This document shows, piece after piece, positions 1 to 11,475 of a stretch of 64,000 nt of DNA (positions within the stretch are counted from its first letter, which is position 1; each line of letters opens with the position of its first letter). The stretch spans positions 1-64,000 of the forward strand of contig JAICWH010000001.1 in NCBI GenBank assembly GCA_025934895.1. The letters are read 5' to 3'. This DNA comes from Nocardioidaceae bacterium (lineage in GTDB: Bacteria > Actinomycetota > Actinomycetes > Propionibacteriales > Nocardioidaceae). The translations under genes and the position numbers were made by a program. Under the pieces are notes generated by a model that did not search any database, was not told the DNA's origin, and worked only from the letters and a program-made list of their open reading frames with translations.

Positions 1-231
1 ATCCGGGCGCAGCTGCGCGCCGGCGCCGAGAGCGTGCCGGCAGCGGACCGTGCGGACCTGCACGAGGTCGGGGACCGGCGTGCGGCGATCCGGCTGGCGG
101 TCAGCCTGGCAGTCCCCGGGGACACGGTGGTCGTCGCCGGCAAGGGCCACGAGACCGGCCAGGAGGTCGGCGGCCGGACCCACCCCTTCGACGATCGTCA
201 CGTGCTGCGCGAGGAGCTGGCCGCACGATGA
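1..231 (+). CDS. murE: UDP-N-acetylmuramoyl-L-alanyl-D-glutamate--2,6-diaminopimelate ligase, C-terminal end (truncated by window)
   Basis: Open frame to stop at 231; C-terminal motif [20 protein letters not shown] typical of MurE; directly upstream of and overlapping murF. Confidence 0.85.
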   Translation: MRAQLRAGAESVPAADRADLHEVGDRRAAIRLAVSLAVPGDTVVVAGKGHETGQEVGGRTHPFDDRHVLREELAAR

Positions 232-1637
232 CCCCGCTCAGCCTCACCGACCTGGCCGCCGTGGTGGGCGGGACGGTGGTGCACGACTCCGGGGTCACGG
301 TGACCGGCCCGGCGTTCGTGGACAGTCGCGTCGCCGAGCGGGACGGGCTGTTCGTCGCGGTCGTGGGCGGGCGCGTCGACGGGCACGACTACGCACGGGC
401 CGCTGTCTCGTCCGGCGCCGCCGCGGTGCTCGCCTCGCGGGACACCGGAGTGCCGGCGGTGCTGGTCGACGACCCGGTGGCCGCCCTCGCCGCACTGGCA
501 CGTCACTCGCTGGCGCAGCTCTCGGGACTGCGGGTGGTCGCCCTGACCGGTTCCCAGGGCAAGACCAGCACCAAGGACCTGGTCGCCCAGGTGCTCGCGA
601 CCGCGGGCCGGACGGTGGCCACCTTCGGATCCTTCAACAACGAGCTCGGGCTCCCGCTCACGGTGCTGCGGGCCGACACCGCGACCCAGTTCCTGGTGCT
701 GGAGATGGGCGCCCGCCACGTCGGGGACCTCCGCGCCTCGTGCACCATCGCGCCGCCTGACGTCTCCGTGGTGCTCAACGTCGGCAAGGCCCACATCGGC
801 GAGTTCGGCTCCCAGGCCCGGATCGCCGAGGCGAAGGGGGAGATCGTCGAGGCGCTGCACGAGGACGGGGTGGCGGTCCTCAACCTCGACGACCCGCTGG
901 TGGCGGCGATGTCCGCGCGCACGACGGCGCGGGTGCAGACCTTCGGCAGTGCGGTCGCCGCCGACGTACGCCTGGAGGATGTGGCGCTCGACGACCTCGG
1001 GCGCCCGTCCTTCACGCTGCGCGCGGGTGCGGACCAGGAGCGCGTCTCCCTGGGGCTGGTCGGGGAGCACCACGCCGCGAACGCGGCGGCCGCGGCGGCG
1101 ACGGCGCTGGCGCTCGGGCTGCGGCTCGACCCGGTCGCCGAGGCCCTGGCCTCGGCCACGGCGACCTCGCGCGGCCGGATGGAGGTAGCCGAGCGCGCCG
1201 ACGGCGTGACCGTCATCGACGACGCCTACAACGCCAACCCGGACTCGGTGCGTGCCGCCCTCAAGGCCCTGGCGGCGATCGGGCGTGGTCGCCCGGGGTC
1301 GCGCACGGTGGCCGTGCTGGGGGAGATGCGTGAGCTGGGTGAGTCTGCTCTCGAGGAGCACGACGCGGTCGGCCGGCTGGCGGTCCGGCTCGACATCCAG
1401 CAGCTCCTCGTGGTCGGGGCGGCGGCCAGGCCGATCCACCTCGGTGCCTCGCTGGAGGGGTCGTGGGGCCACGAGTCGGTCTTCGTCGAGGACACCGAGG
1501 CCGCTACCGACTGGTTGCGCCGGCACCTGGCCCCCGGTGACGTGGTGCTGTTCAAGGCGTCCAACGCCGTGCAGCTGAGTCGAGTCGCCCAGGCCGTGCT
1601 CGCCGACGACGGTGCGGGCGCGGGGCGCCGCGGATGA
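228..1637 (+). CDS. murF: UDP-N-acetylmuramoyl-tripeptide--D-alanyl-D-alanine ligase
   Basis: 469 aa; Mur ligase ATP loop [20 protein letters not shown] motif; dcw context. Confidence 0.95.
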   Translation: MTPLSLTDLAAVVGGTVVHDSGVTVTGPAFVDSRVAERDGLFVAVVGGRVDGHDYARAAVSSGAAAVLASRDTGVPAVLVDDPVAALAALARHSLAQLSGLRVVALTGSQGKTSTKDLVAQVLATAGRTVATFGSFNNELGLPLTVLRADTATQFLVLEMGARHVGDLRASCTIAPPDVSVVLNVGKAHIGEFGSQARIAEAKGEIVEALHEDGVAVLNLDDPLVAAMSARTTARVQTFGSAVAADVRLEDVALDDLGRPSFTLRAGADQERVSLGLVGEHHAANAAAAAATALALGLRLDPVAEALASATATSRGRMEVAERADGVTVIDDAYNANPDSVRAALKALAAIGRGRPGSRTVAVLGEMRELGESALEEHDAVGRLAVRLDIQQLLVVGAAARPIHLGASLEGSWGHESVFVEDTEAATDWLRRHLAPGDVVLFKASNAVQLSRVAQAVLADDGAGAGRRG

Positions 1638-2698
1638 AGGCGATCCTGCTGGCGGGTGGCCTCTCGTTGATCTTCAGCCTGCTCGGCACCCGGGTCGCCA
1701 TCCGGGTCCTCACCACCAAGGGGTACGGACAGCTGATCCGCGACGACGGGCCCACCACCCACCACACCAAGCGGGGCACGCCCACGATGGGCGGGCTGGT
1801 CATCATCTTCTCGGTGGTCTCCGCCTACCTGCTCGCCAAGCTGGTCACCACCGACCCGCCGTCGTGGTCGGCGCTGCTGCTGCTGTTCCTGCTGGTCGGG
1901 CTGGGCACGGTGGGCTTCCTCGACGACTACATCAAGATCGCCAAGCAGCGCAGCCTCGGGCTGCGGAGCAAGGCTAAGGTCGCCGGCCAGACCCTGGTCG
2001 CCGTGGTGTTCGCGGCGCTGGCGCTGACCCGCCCCGACGAGCGCGGACAGACCCCCGCGTCGCACCACGTCTCCTTCACCCGGGACTTCGACAACCTGAC
2101 GCTGCCGTCGGTCGTGGTGGTGCTGCTGATCCTGGTGATGATCTCCGGGTCCAGCAACGCGGTGAACCTCACCGACGGGCTGGACGGGCTGGCATCGGGC
2201 GCCTCGACGATGGTCTTCGGCGCCTACACCCTGGTCAACATCTGGCAGAACAACCAGTGGTGCGCGATCACCGCCGGCAACAAGTGCTACGACGTCCGCG
2301 ACCCCCTCGACCTCGCCGCCGTCGCCGCCGCGCTGACCGGTGCCTGCTTCGGCTTCCTGTGGTGGAACGCGTCGCCGGCGAAGATCTTCATGGGCGACAC
2401 CGGGTCGCTGTCGCTCGGAGGGGCGCTGGCCGGACTGGCGGTGCTCACCCACACCGAGTTCCTGCTCGCCGTCCTCGGCGGCCTCTTCGTCATCCAGACG
2501 CTCTCGGTGATCCTGCAGGTCGGCTACTTCAAGGCGACCGGAGGCAGACGGATGTTCCGGATGGCACCGCTGCACCACCACTTCGAGCTGAAGGGGTGGG
2601 ACGAGATCACCGTGGTCATCAGGTTCTGGATCATCACCGGCATCTGTGTTGCGACCGGGCTGGGGATCTTCTACGCCGAGTGGGTCACCGGGGCATGA
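1634..2698 (+). CDS. mraY: phospho-N-acetylmuramoyl-pentapeptide-transferase
   Basis: 354 aa polytopic membrane protein; [17 protein letters not shown] and [12 protein letters not shown] motifs. Confidence 0.96.
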   Translation: MKAILLAGGLSLIFSLLGTRVAIRVLTTKGYGQLIRDDGPTTHHTKRGTPTMGGLVIIFSVVSAYLLAKLVTTDPPSWSALLLLFLLVGLGTVGFLDDYIKIAKQRSLGLRSKAKVAGQTLVAVVFAALALTRPDERGQTPASHHVSFTRDFDNLTLPSVVVVLLILVMISGSSNAVNLTDGLDGLASGASTMVFGAYTLVNIWQNNQWCAITAGNKCYDVRDPLDLAAVAAALTGACFGFLWWNASPAKIFMGDTGSLSLGGALAGLAVLTHTEFLLAVLGGLFVIQTLSVILQVGYFKATGGRRMFRMAPLHHHFELKGWDEITVVIRFWIITGICVATGLGIFYAEWVTGA

Positions 2699-4137
2699 CG
2701 GCACTGGACATGCTGGGCAGGCACCTGTCCTGGGACGGCGTGCGGGCAGGGGTGATCGGCATCGGGACCTCCGGATTCGCGGCCGCCGACACCCTGCTGC
2801 ACCTCGGCGCGCGGGTGACGGTGCTGGCGGAGTCGGCCGACGATCGGCAGCGGGAGAAGGCGGCGCTGCTGGAGGTGCTCGGCGCACGCGTGCGGATCGG
2901 CCCCGATGCCACCCGCGACCTGCCCACCGACGTCGACCTGGTGGTGACCTCCCCGGGCGTGCCGCCGACCTCTGCCGTGCTGGGCGCTGCCGCGGCCCGC
3001 GGCGTGCCGGTGTGGGGCGAGGTCGAGCTGGCCTGGCGGCTGCGTGACCCGGAGAGTCCGGGGGTCTGGCTCTGCGTGACGGGCACGAACGGCAAGACCA
3101 CCACGGTGCGGATGCTGGACTCCGTCCTGCGTGCGGCCGGGCTCGCCAGCATCGCCTGTGGCAACGTCGGCCTGCCGGTCGTGGAGGCGGTGATGGACCC
3201 CGCGCCGTACGCCGTCTACGCGGTCGAGCTCTCCAGCTTCCAGCTGCACTACACCACCTCGATGTCGGCACACGCGGCCGCCGTCCTCAACGTCGCGGAG
3301 GACCACCTGGACTGGTACCCCTCGATGGCCGCCTACGCCGCCGACAAGGGCCGCATCTACCACCGGGTGCGCTCGGCCTGCGTCTACAACGTCGCGGACC
3401 CGGAGACCGAGCGGTTGGTGCGGGAGGCGGACGTGACCGACGGCGCTCGCGCCGTGGGCTTCACCCTCGGCACCCCCCGTGTGGGGACGGTCGGAGTCGT
3501 CGAGGACGTGCTCGCCGACCGGGCCTTCATCGACGAGCGCGAGCACAGCGCCGCCGAGCTCTGCACGGTCGACGACCTGGCCTCGCCCGCGCCGCACTTC
3601 GTGGCCAACGCCCTCGCGGCCGCGGCGCTGGCGCGCTCCGTGGGCGTCCCGACGACCGCCGTACGCGAGGGGCTGCGCGCCTTCGTGCCGGACCCCCACC
3701 GGATCGCCGACCTGGGGGAGGTCGCCGGGGTCCGCTTCGTCGACGACTCCAAGGCCACCAACCCGCATGCGGCGGCCTCGTCGCTGCAGGCGTTCGACCC
3801 GGTCGTGTGGGTGGCCGGCGGCCTGGCCAAGGGTGCGCGCTTCGACTCGCTCGTCACGGCGGTGCGCGACCGGCTGCGTGGGGTGGTCCTGCTGGGCCGC
3901 GACCGGGACGTGATCGCGGCGGCCCTTTCCCGACACGCACCCGATGTCCGCGTGATCGACGTGGCAGGAGACGACACTTCTGTCATGGACCGCGTCGTCG
4001 GTGCGGCCACGGACCTGGCCCGGCCGGGGGACACCGTGCTGCTCGCTCCGGGGTGCGCGTCCATGGACCTGTTCGCGAACTACGGCGCTCGGGGGGATGC
4101 GTTCGCAGAGGCGGTGCGTCGCCTCCGCGACCGGTGA
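2695..4137 (+). CDS. murD: UDP-N-acetylmuramoyl-L-alanine--D-glutamate ligase
   Basis: Start ATG overlaps mraY stop (ATGA); [13 protein letters not shown] loop, [10 protein letters not shown] motif. Confidence 0.95.
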   Translation: MTALDMLGRHLSWDGVRAGVIGIGTSGFAAADTLLHLGARVTVLAESADDRQREKAALLEVLGARVRIGPDATRDLPTDVDLVVTSPGVPPTSAVLGAAAARGVPVWGEVELAWRLRDPESPGVWLCVTGTNGKTTTVRMLDSVLRAAGLASIACGNVGLPVVEAVMDPAPYAVYAVELSSFQLHYTTSMSAHAAAVLNVAEDHLDWYPSMAAYAADKGRIYHRVRSACVYNVADPETERLVREADVTDGARAVGFTLGTPRVGTVGVVEDVLADRAFIDEREHSAAELCTVDDLASPAPHFVANALAAAALARSVGVPTTAVREGLRAFVPDPHRIADLGEVAGVRFVDDSKATNPHAAASSLQAFDPVVWVAGGLAKGARFDSLVTAVRDRLRGVVLLGRDRDVIAAALSRHAPDVRVIDVAGDDTSVMDRVVGAATDLARPGDTVLLAPGCASMDLFANYGARGDAFAEAVRRLRDR

Positions 4138-4189
4138 CCCCACGGGGTCCCGGCCGGCAGCACCCCACCCACGAAGAGGAGGGCACCGC

Positions 4190-5464
4190 GTGACCACCAC
4201 GACGACAGGGGAGCAGCGCAGGCTCCTCCCGTCGCTCCGCGGCCGGCTCGCCGGGACCCGGGACAGGGCGCTGGCGCTCCGGCAGATGCTCGACCGGCCC
4301 CTGACGTCGTACTACCTGCTGATGACCGCGTCGACCCTGCTGCTGACGATCGGTCTGATGGAGGTGCTCAGCGCCTCGAGCATCTACTCCTACCGGATCT
4401 ACGGCAACAGCTACCACGTCTTCCTCAAGCAGCTGACCTGGATGCTCCTGGCGCTGCCGACCGCATTCGTGGCCTCCCGGATCCCGCACCGACTGCTGCG
4501 GATGATGGCCTGGCCGGCGCTGATCGTCTCGGGCGTCCTGATCTACCTCACCGGGACGTCGCTGGGCTTCGCCGTCAACGGCAACCGCAACTGGCTGGCC
4601 CTCGGCCCGCTCACCCTGCAGCCCTCCGAGCTGGCCAAGCTCGCGATCATCTTGTGGTGCGCGGACCTGTACGCCCGCAAGGAGCGGATGCTCGGGGACT
4701 GGAAGCACGCCCTGCTGCCGATGGTGCCGGTCACCGGCCTGGTGACCGCACTGGTGGTGATGCAGGGAGACCTCGGCACCGCCCTGGTCCTGATGGCGAT
4801 CATCCTCGGCATGCTCTGGGTGGTCGGGGCCCCCGCTCGGCTCTTCGTCGGGTCGCTGCTCAGCGTCGCGGCGCTCGCGCTCTACCTCGCGACCACCAAC
4901 ACCGAGCGCCTGCAACGGTTGACGAACTTCGCCGACCCGTTCAAGGACTACCAGGGGGCCGGCTGGCAGCCGGCCCACGGGCTGTTCGCGATGTCCAGCG
5001 GCGGGCTGCTGGGCAAGGGCATCTCGGCGAGCCAGCAGAAGTGGGGCAGCCTCCCGGAGGCTCACACCGACTTCATCTTCGCCGTGCTCGGCGAGGAGCT
5101 GGGCCTGGTCGGCACCCTGCTGGTGCTCGGCCTCTTCCTCACCATCGCGTACGCCGGCATCCGGGTCGCCCTGCGCACCCAGGACCCGTTCGTGCGATAC
5201 ATGTCGGCCGGCATCACCGTGTGGCTCACCGCGCAGATGATGATCAACGTGGGCATGGTGCTCGCGCTTTTGCCGGTGATCGGTCTGCCGCTGCCGCTGG
5301 TGTCCTACGGAGGGTCCGCGCTGCTGCCGTCCCTGGTCGCCCTGGGCCTCCTGGTCTCTTTCGCGCGCTCCGAGCCGGGGGCTCGTGCGGCCCTGCGGGA
5401 CCGGCATCGGCGGCGCTCCGCCGGGGTGAACGCCGGCGGTGGCCTGCCCCGGCGCGGCCGGTGA
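4190..5464 (+). CDS. ftsW: SEDS-family lipid II polymerase/flippase-like cell division protein FtsW
   Basis: GTG start with upstream AGGAGG-like RBS; polytopic; LPEAHTDFIFAVLGEELGLVG motif. Confidence 0.93.
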   Translation: MTTTTTGEQRRLLPSLRGRLAGTRDRALALRQMLDRPLTSYYLLMTASTLLLTIGLMEVLSASSIYSYRIYGNSYHVFLKQLTWMLLALPTAFVASRIPHRLLRMMAWPALIVSGVLIYLTGTSLGFAVNGNRNWLALGPLTLQPSELAKLAIILWCADLYARKERMLGDWKHALLPMVPVTGLVTALVVMQGDLGTALVLMAIILGMLWVVGAPARLFVGSLLSVAALALYLATTNTERLQRLTNFADPFKDYQGAGWQPAHGLFAMSSGGLLGKGISASQQKWGSLPEAHTDFIFAVLGEELGLVGTLLVLGLFLTIAYAGIRVALRTQDPFVRYMSAGITVWLTAQMMINVGMVLALLPVIGLPLPLVSYGGSALLPSLVALGLLVSFARSEPGARAALRDRHRRRSAGVNAGGGLPRRGR

Positions 5465-6549
5465 GGGCTCTGCTGGCCGGTGGCGGGACTGCGGGCCACA
5501 CCTCTCCGCTGCTCGCCACCGCCGATGCGCTGCGTCGCCTCCAGGATCCCGCCGACCCGGTCGAGGTGACCGCGCTCGGCACCCCCCGCGGCATCGAGGG
5601 TCGGGTGGTGCCCGAAGCGGGGTACCCCCTGGAGATGATCCCTCCGGTGCCGTTGCCGCGTCGGCCGTCCGCGGAGCTGGCCCGTGTCCCCGGCCGGCTG
5701 CGCGGCGCGTTCACGGCCGCGCTGTCGGTGCTGGACCGGGTGCAGCCCGACGTCGTGCTCGGCTTCGGCGGCTATGTGTGCGTCCCGGCCTACCTCGCCG
5801 CCCGCCGGCGCCACCTGCCGATCGTCGTCCACGAGGGCAACGCGCTGCCGGGCATCGCCAACCGGCTCGGGGCCCGGCTCACCACGCACGTCGCCACCAG
5901 CTTCCCGGCGACACCGCTGCGGCACGCGTCGTACATCGGCCTGCCGATCCGGCGGATGATCTCCACGCTCGACCGGGCGGCCCTGCGGGCCCAGGCGCGT
6001 CGCGGGCTCGGGCTCGACGCCGACCGGCCCACCCTGCTCGTCACCGGCGGCAGCCAGGGAGCGCGCCGGCTCAACCAGGCGGTCTCCGGTGCCGCTGCCT
6101 GCCTGGCCGAGGCGGGAGTGCAGGTGCTGCACATCGCCGGCCCCACCGGGGAGGTGTCCGTCGCGACGCTGGCCGGTGCGCCGCCCTACGTCGTCGTGCC
6201 GTACGTCGACCGGATGGACCTGGCCTACGCCGCCGCGGACCTGGTCCTGTGTCGGGCCGGGGCGAACTCGGTCACCGAGGTCGCCGCCGTCGGGCTGCCC
6301 GCGGTGTTCGTGCCGCTGCCGATCGGCAACGGGGAGCAGGAGCTCAACGCCCGTCCGGTCGTGGACGCGGGCGGCGGGCTGCTCGTCCAGGACGTCGAAC
6401 TGACCCCGGAGTGGGTGTGCGGCACCGTGCCGGACCTGGTCCGCGACCCGGCGCGTCTGGCGGCGATGTCCTCGGCAGCGGCGGGCCTGATCCCGCGCGA
6501 CGCCGACGAGAGGCTCGCGCGGATGGTGCTGTCGGCGGTGCGGCGATGA
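5461..6549 (+). CDS. murG: UDP-N-acetylglucosamine--N-acetylmuramyl-(pentapeptide) pyrophosphoryl-undecaprenol N-acetylglucosamine transferase
   Basis: GTGA overlap with ftsW; GGGTAGHTSP N-terminus; GGSQGARRLN motif. Confidence 0.94.
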   Translation: MRALLAGGGTAGHTSPLLATADALRRLQDPADPVEVTALGTPRGIEGRVVPEAGYPLEMIPPVPLPRRPSAELARVPGRLRGAFTAALSVLDRVQPDVVLGFGGYVCVPAYLAARRRHLPIVVHEGNALPGIANRLGARLTTHVATSFPATPLRHASYIGLPIRRMISTLDRAALRAQARRGLGLDADRPTLLVTGGSQGARRLNQAVSGAAACLAEAGVQVLHIAGPTGEVSVATLAGAPPYVVVPYVDRMDLAYAAADLVLCRAGANSVTEVAAVGLPAVFVPLPIGNGEQELNARPVVDAGGGLLVQDVELTPEWVCGTVPDLVRDPARLAAMSSAAAGLIPRDADERLARMVLSAVRR

Positions 6550-7973
6550 GGGTGCCGGTCCCCGAGGAGCTGCTCCCGGCCGACCGGCTGGGGCGGGTGC
6601 ACTTCGTGGGCATCGGCGGCGCCGGGCTCTCCGGCATCGCCCGGATCATGCTGGCGCGCGGCCTCACGGTCAGCGGCAGCGACGCGCGAGACTCCCGCGC
6701 GGTCGAGGCGCTGCGGGCACTGGGAGCGCGCTGCTACGTGGGCCATCACGCCTCCCATGTGCACGACGTGGACACCCTGGTCGTGTCGACCGCCGTACGG
6801 GAGGACAACCCGGAGGTGGTCGAGGCCGCACGGCTCGGGCTGCGGATGCTCCCGCGGTCGGCCGCGCTGGAGTCGGTGATGAAGGGTCGGCGGGTGGTCG
6901 CGGTCGCTGGAACGCACGGCAAGACCACCACCACCTCGCTGCTCACCGTGGCGCTCCAGCACTGCGCGGCGGACCCGTCGTTCGCGATCGGTGGAGAGCT
7001 CAACGAGTCGGGGTCCAACGCCCACGACGGGTCCGGGGCGATCTTCGTCGCCGAGGCCGACGAGAGCGACGGCGCCTTCCTGGTCTACGCGCCCTACGGC
7101 GCCCTGGTGACGAACGTCGAGGCCGACCACCTCGACAACTGGGGGACCGAGGAGGCGTATCACGCGGCCTTCACCGCGTTCCTGGACCGCATCGACCGGT
7201 CCGGCTTCCTCGTCGCCTGCGTCGACGACCCGGGCGCCTCCGAGCTCGCCGCCCAGGCCCGGGCCAAGGGACTGAGCGTCCTCGGCGTCGGCGAGTCCGA
7301 CGCGGCCGACCTGCGCGCCGAGGGCCTGGAGTTCGCGGGCTCCACCTCCCGCTTCACCGTCGTCGACCGTGGCCGCCGCCTCGGCGAGGTCGCGCTGCAG
7401 ATCCCGGGCCGGCACTACGTGCTGGACGCACTGTCCGCCCTCGGGGCCGGGCTGCGGCTCGGTTTCGGGTTCGCCGACCTGCGGCGCGGGCTCGAGGCGT
7501 TCAGCGGCACCCGCCGCCGGATGGAGTTCAAGGGCGAGGTCGCAGGGGTGCGGGTCTACGACTCCTACGCCCACCACCCCAACGAGATCGCCGGCGACCT
7601 GCAGGCGGCCCGCTCGGTGGCCGGCGACGGCCGGGTCGTGGTGGCGTTCCAGCCGCACCTGGTCTCGCGCACCAAGGTGTTCGGCCCTGCGATGGGTGAG
7701 GCGCTGGGCGCCGCCGACTCGGTCGTGGTGATGGACGTCTACGTCGCCCGGGAGGACCCGGAGCCGGGTGTCGACGGGGGGCTGGTCGCCTCGCACGTGC
7801 CGCTGCCTGCCTCGGACGTGCTGTTCGAGCCGTCCTGGTCGGCGACCCCGGGCGACCTGGTCGAGCGGGCCAGGCGGGGCGACCTGGTGCTCACCCTGGG
7901 TGCCGGCGACGTGACCCTGGTGGGCCCCGAGGTGCTGGAGCTGCTGCACGAGCGCTCGGTGGAGGAACGATGA
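6546..7973 (+). CDS. murC: UDP-N-acetylmuramate--L-alanine ligase
   Basis: ATGA overlap with murG; HFVGIGGAGLSGIA, AGTHGKTTTTS, DSYAHHPNEI motifs. Confidence 0.95.
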   Translation: MRVPVPEELLPADRLGRVHFVGIGGAGLSGIARIMLARGLTVSGSDARDSRAVEALRALGARCYVGHHASHVHDVDTLVVSTAVREDNPEVVEAARLGLRMLPRSAALESVMKGRRVVAVAGTHGKTTTTSLLTVALQHCAADPSFAIGGELNESGSNAHDGSGAIFVAEADESDGAFLVYAPYGALVTNVEADHLDNWGTEEAYHAAFTAFLDRIDRSGFLVACVDDPGASELAAQARAKGLSVLGVGESDAADLRAEGLEFAGSTSRFTVVDRGRRLGEVALQIPGRHYVLDALSALGAGLRLGFGFADLRRGLEAFSGTRRRMEFKGEVAGVRVYDSYAHHPNEIAGDLQAARSVAGDGRVVVAFQPHLVSRTKVFGPAMGEALGAADSVVVMDVYVAREDPEPGVDGGLVASHVPLPASDVLFEPSWSATPGDLVERARRGDLVLTLGAGDVTLVGPEVLELLHERSVEER

Positions 7974-8755
7974 GCCTGTTCACCCGCAGTGGCCCGGGTG
8001 TCACACGCGACAAGCCCGACGACCCGGAGAAGACGGTTCGGACCGCCCGGCGGCGCTTCATGCGACGGCAGTGGTCGCGCCGGTGGCTGGCCTGGCAGCG
8101 GCTCGTCGTCGCGGTGCTGCTGATGTCCCTCGTGGGCGGCGGTGTGTGGCTGGTGTTCTTCTCCTCCGTGCTGGCCGTCTCCGGTGCCCAGGTCGTCGGC
8201 ACCCGGCTGCTCACCCCGGCCGCCGTACGCCGAGCTGCCGCCGTACCGACCGGGTCGCCGCTGGCCACCGCGGACCTGTCGGCCATCAGCGCCCGGGTCC
8301 GGAGACTGGTGGAGGTCAGGAGCGTCGACGTGTCGCGTGCCTGGCCGGACGAGGTGCGCATCGACGTCGTCGAGCGGCGGGCCGTGGCGGTCGTCGAGCC
8401 CGTGCAGGGGGGCCGGCTGCGCGGCATCGACGCGACGGGCGTCGCGTTCCGCAGCTACGACCGCCGGCCGCCCGGGCTGCCGGTGATCCGCCGTGCCGCG
8501 GACGCCGGGACCGACGCGTTGGCCGAGGCGGCCACCGTCGCCGGTTCGCTGCCGCGCCCGCTGGCCGAGAAGGTCGCGTACGTCGAGGTGCAGACCCTCG
8601 ACCAGATCTCGCTCGAGCTGCGCGCCGGCCCGACCGTGCTATGGGGCAGCGCCGCGGACTCGGTAGACAAGGCCCGGGTGCTCGCGGCCCTGATCCATCA
8701 GCACGCCCGCTACTACGACGTCAGTGTCGCGGGCCAGCCGGTGATCAGGAAGTAG
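7970..8755 (+). CDS. ftsQ: cell division protein FtsQ/DivIB (POTRA domain)
   Basis: 261 aa; basic N-terminus, single TM, POTRA-type segment; position between murC and ftsZ. Confidence 0.85.
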   Translation: MSLFTRSGPGVTRDKPDDPEKTVRTARRRFMRRQWSRRWLAWQRLVVAVLLMSLVGGGVWLVFFSSVLAVSGAQVVGTRLLTPAAVRRAAAVPTGSPLATADLSAISARVRRLVEVRSVDVSRAWPDEVRIDVVERRAVAVVEPVQGGRLRGIDATGVAFRSYDRRPPGLPVIRRAADAGTDALAEAATVAGSLPRPLAEKVAYVEVQTLDQISLELRAGPTVLWGSAADSVDKARVLAALIHQHARYYDVSVAGQPVIRK

Positions 8756-8757
8756 CA

Positions 8758-8820
8758 TCCGCCCCCCACCCACACCCCCAACCCACCCAACCCACCCACC
8801 CGCCCCCCCACCCACCCGGC
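8758..8820. repeat. C-rich low-complexity tract (CCCACCCA-like)
   Basis: catccgccccccacccacacccccaacccacccaacccacccacccgcccccccacccacccgg immediately after the ftsQ stop. Confidence 0.9.
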
Positions 8821-9093
8821 CGAGTCGGCGCATCCGCAGGGCCCCACTCGCCGAGTCGGCGCATCCGCAGGGCCCCCGGTCGTAGCGGGGTTCGGGCGCA
8901 CGACCTTCCTCCTGTGCAGGCATCTCCACCACCGATCGGCGCGACCGTTACTCCGCAGTCATCGAAGCTAGCCCCATCGTCGTCGGTTGCCGCATCCCCT
9001 CCTGGTGTCGCCGGTCGCAGTGGTCAACACGGCCGGCGCCCTGCGGATGCGCCGGGTCGACGTGGTTTCGGCCTGCGGATGCGCCGGGTCGGC
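8821..9093. repeat. Intergenic repeat cluster, unit CGAGTCGGCGCATCCGCAGGGCC: two direct (8821, 8852) and two inverted copies (~9038, ~9071)
   Basis: Read directly; related to the cluster at 49997-50110. Confidence 0.9.
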
Positions 9094-9229
9094 AAGGGGT
9101 GGGACGGGGGGAGGAGAGGCGGGGACGGGCGGAATGCGGCTCGCCCGGAAACCCAACAAAACTGCGCCGCGCCGCGTGTCTGCTCGGGATCCCCGTCGTG
9201 CGTCCCTTAGTTTCTTCAGCAACGCGAGG

Positions 9230-9260
9230 TTGACATAACTATAACTCTCTACTTGAGGGT
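9230..9260 (+). promoter_or_regulatory. Putative ftsZ promoter region (TTGACA box in an AT-rich island)
   Basis: ggTTGACAtaactataactctctacttgagggt ~130 bp upstream of ftsZ GTG; -10 box not certain. Confidence 0.4.
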
Positions 9261-9361
9261 GAGGGTTCTGGGGCCGTCGGGCTCGCGCACTTCCCCACCG
9301 ACATACACCCGTCTGCCCGGCACCGCAGGGTGCAGGCAGCCAAGCAGCGAGAGGCACTGCC

Positions 9362-10618
9362 GTGGCAGCACCGCAGAACTACCTGGCCGTCATCAAGGTC
9401 GTGGGTATTGGTGGAGGTGGAGTCAACGCCGTCAACCGGATGATCGAGGTCGGCCTCAAAGGGGTCGAGTTCATCGCCATCAACACCGACGCCCAAGCAC
9501 TCCTGATGAGCGACGCCGACGTCAAGCTGGACATCGGCAGAGAGCTCACCCGCGGCCTCGGTGCGGGCGCCAACCCCGAGGTCGGCGGCAAGGCGGCCGA
9601 GGACCACGCCGAGGAGATCGAGGAGGTGATCAAGGGCGCCGACATGGTGTTCGTGACCGCCGGAGAGGGCGGTGGCACGGGCACGGGCGGCGCGCCCGTG
9701 GTGGCCCGCATCGCGCGGTCACTGGGCGCCCTGACCATCGGGGTGGTGACCCGGCCGTTCTCGTTCGAGGGACGACGCCGGGCCAACCAGGCCGAGGACG
9801 GGATCTCCTCGCTCCGCGACGAGGTCGACACGCTGATCGTGATCCCCAACGACCGGCTGCTGTCCATCAGCGACCGCAACGTCTCGGTGCTCGACGCCTT
9901 CAAGCAGGCCGACCAGGTGCTGCTGCAAGGGGTGTCGGGGATCACCGACCTGATCACCACGCCGGGCCTGATCAACCTGGACTTCGCCGACGTCAAGTCC
10001 GTGATGGCCAACGCCGGCTCGGCCTTGATGGGCATCGGCTCGGCCCGCGGCGAGGACCGGGCGGTGGCGGCCGCCGAGATGGCGGTCTCCAGCCCGCTGC
10101 TCGAGGCGTCCGTGGACGGGGCGCACGGCGTGCTCCTGTCCATCGCGGGTGGCTCCGACCTCGGCCTGTTCGAGATCAACGAGGCGGCCGCACTGGTGGC
10201 CCAGGCGGCGCATGCCGAGGCCAACATCATCTTCGGTGCGGTGATCGACGACGCGCTCGGCGACGAGGTGCGAGTCACCGTGATCGCGGCCGGGTTCGAC
10301 GGCGGGATGCCCAAGCGTCGCGACAGCGGCTCGGCGCTGCGTCGTGAGCCGGCAGCCCGCCAGACGGACACCCGGCAGCCGGTCGAGCAGCTTGCGCCGC
10401 CGTCCCCGGACGGTCGGATCCCGGCGCCGGTGGGCAGCTACGCACCGGCCAGTCGGCCGACGACGGGCTCCCCGCTCAACCCCAGCCGCCTCGAGCCCGA
10501 GCCGGTCGGGGTGGCGTCCCACAGCGGTGCGTCCTCCGTGCAGGCGGCTACGCCTCCGCGGCCACGCCAGGCGCACTTCGAAGACGACGACCTGGACGTG
10601 CCGGACTTCTTGAAGTGA
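9362..10618 (+). CDS. ftsZ: cell division GTPase FtsZ
   Basis: GTG start; tubulin signature [17 protein letters not shown]-terminal [12 protein letters not shown] tail. Confidence 0.98.
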   Translation: MAAPQNYLAVIKVVGIGGGGVNAVNRMIEVGLKGVEFIAINTDAQALLMSDADVKLDIGRELTRGLGAGANPEVGGKAAEDHAEEIEEVIKGADMVFVTAGEGGGTGTGGAPVVARIARSLGALTIGVVTRPFSFEGRRRANQAEDGISSLRDEVDTLIVIPNDRLLSISDRNVSVLDAFKQADQVLLQGVSGITDLITTPGLINLDFADVKSVMANAGSALMGIGSARGEDRAVAAAEMAVSSPLLEASVDGAHGVLLSIAGGSDLGLFEINEAAALVAQAAHAEANIIFGAVIDDALGDEVRVTVIAAGFDGGMPKRRDSGSALRREPAARQTDTRQPVEQLAPPSPDGRIPAPVGSYAPASRPTTGSPLNPSRLEPEPVGVASHSGASSVQAATPPRPRQAHFEDDDLDVPDFLK

Positions 10619-10676
10619 CCTACGGTGGGGCCGACCAGTTCATCGGCCCCACCACAGCCAGGAGTACGACGCCGGA

Positions 10677-11462
10677 GTGTTCGCCTTCCGAGACGCTCAC
10701 CGTCGGGTCGACGTCGCCTTCACGGACCGTCATCGAGACCTCGGTGCCGGTCCGTCCGCGTCACTGGGCCCGGCCGACACGTCCTTGGACCTCGCCGGCC
10801 CGGCCGACCGCTGCGCGGAGGACCTCCGCCTCGTTGCCGACGCCCTGGCCCGGGGCCACGCCGACCGGGATGACCCGTCGGCCCTGTCCGTGCGGACGCC
10901 ACCGCCGCACCTCGCGACGATGCACCAGGTGCACGGGGCCACGGTCGCGGTCGTGGACCAACCCGCGCTGGGTCGCCACGAGGCACCGGTGGCGGACGCC
11001 CTGGTCACGTCGCTGCCCGGCGTCGCCCTGCTGGTGCGGGTGGCCGACTGTGTGCCGGTGCTCCTCGCCGACGCGACCGCGGGCGTGGTCGCGGCCGTCC
11101 ATGCCGGACGGCCGGGGCTGGTCGCCGGGGTCGTGCCGGAGGCGGTGCGAGTGATGAGAGCCAGGGGCGCGACGAGCATCCGGGCCTGGGTCGGCCCGCA
11201 CGTGTGCGGCAGCTGCTACGAGGTGCCCGAGTCGATGCGCGAGGAGGTCGCCGCGGCGGTTCGCCAGGCCTGGGCGGAGACGTCGTGGGGAACCCCTTCG
11301 GTGGACATCGGGGCTGGTGTCCGCGCCCAGCTCCGGCAGCACGATGTGCACCCGGTCGTCGACGTGCAACGGTGCACACTCGAGGACCCGGATCTCTACT
11401 CCTACCGGCGTCAGGGCAACGACGCCGGTCGGCTCGGTGGCCTCGTCTGGATCCGGCCGTGA
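10677..11462 (+). CDS. pgeF: peptidoglycan editing factor / multicopper polyphenol oxidase (laccase) domain protein, YfiH family
   Basis: GTG start; MHQVHGATV, RVADCVPVLLAD, AAVHAGRPGL and CGSCYEVP motifs; follows ftsZ. Confidence 0.85.
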   Translation: MFAFRDAHRRVDVAFTDRHRDLGAGPSASLGPADTSLDLAGPADRCAEDLRLVADALARGHADRDDPSALSVRTPPPHLATMHQVHGATVAVVDQPALGRHEAPVADALVTSLPGVALLVRVADCVPVLLADATAGVVAAVHAGRPGLVAGVVPEAVRVMRARGATSIRAWVGPHVCGSCYEVPESMREEVAAAVRQAWAETSWGTPSVDIGAGVRAQLRQHDVHPVVDVQRCTLEDPDLYSYRRQGNDAGRLGGLVWIRP

Positions 11463-11475
11463 GGTGGGTGCGGGC

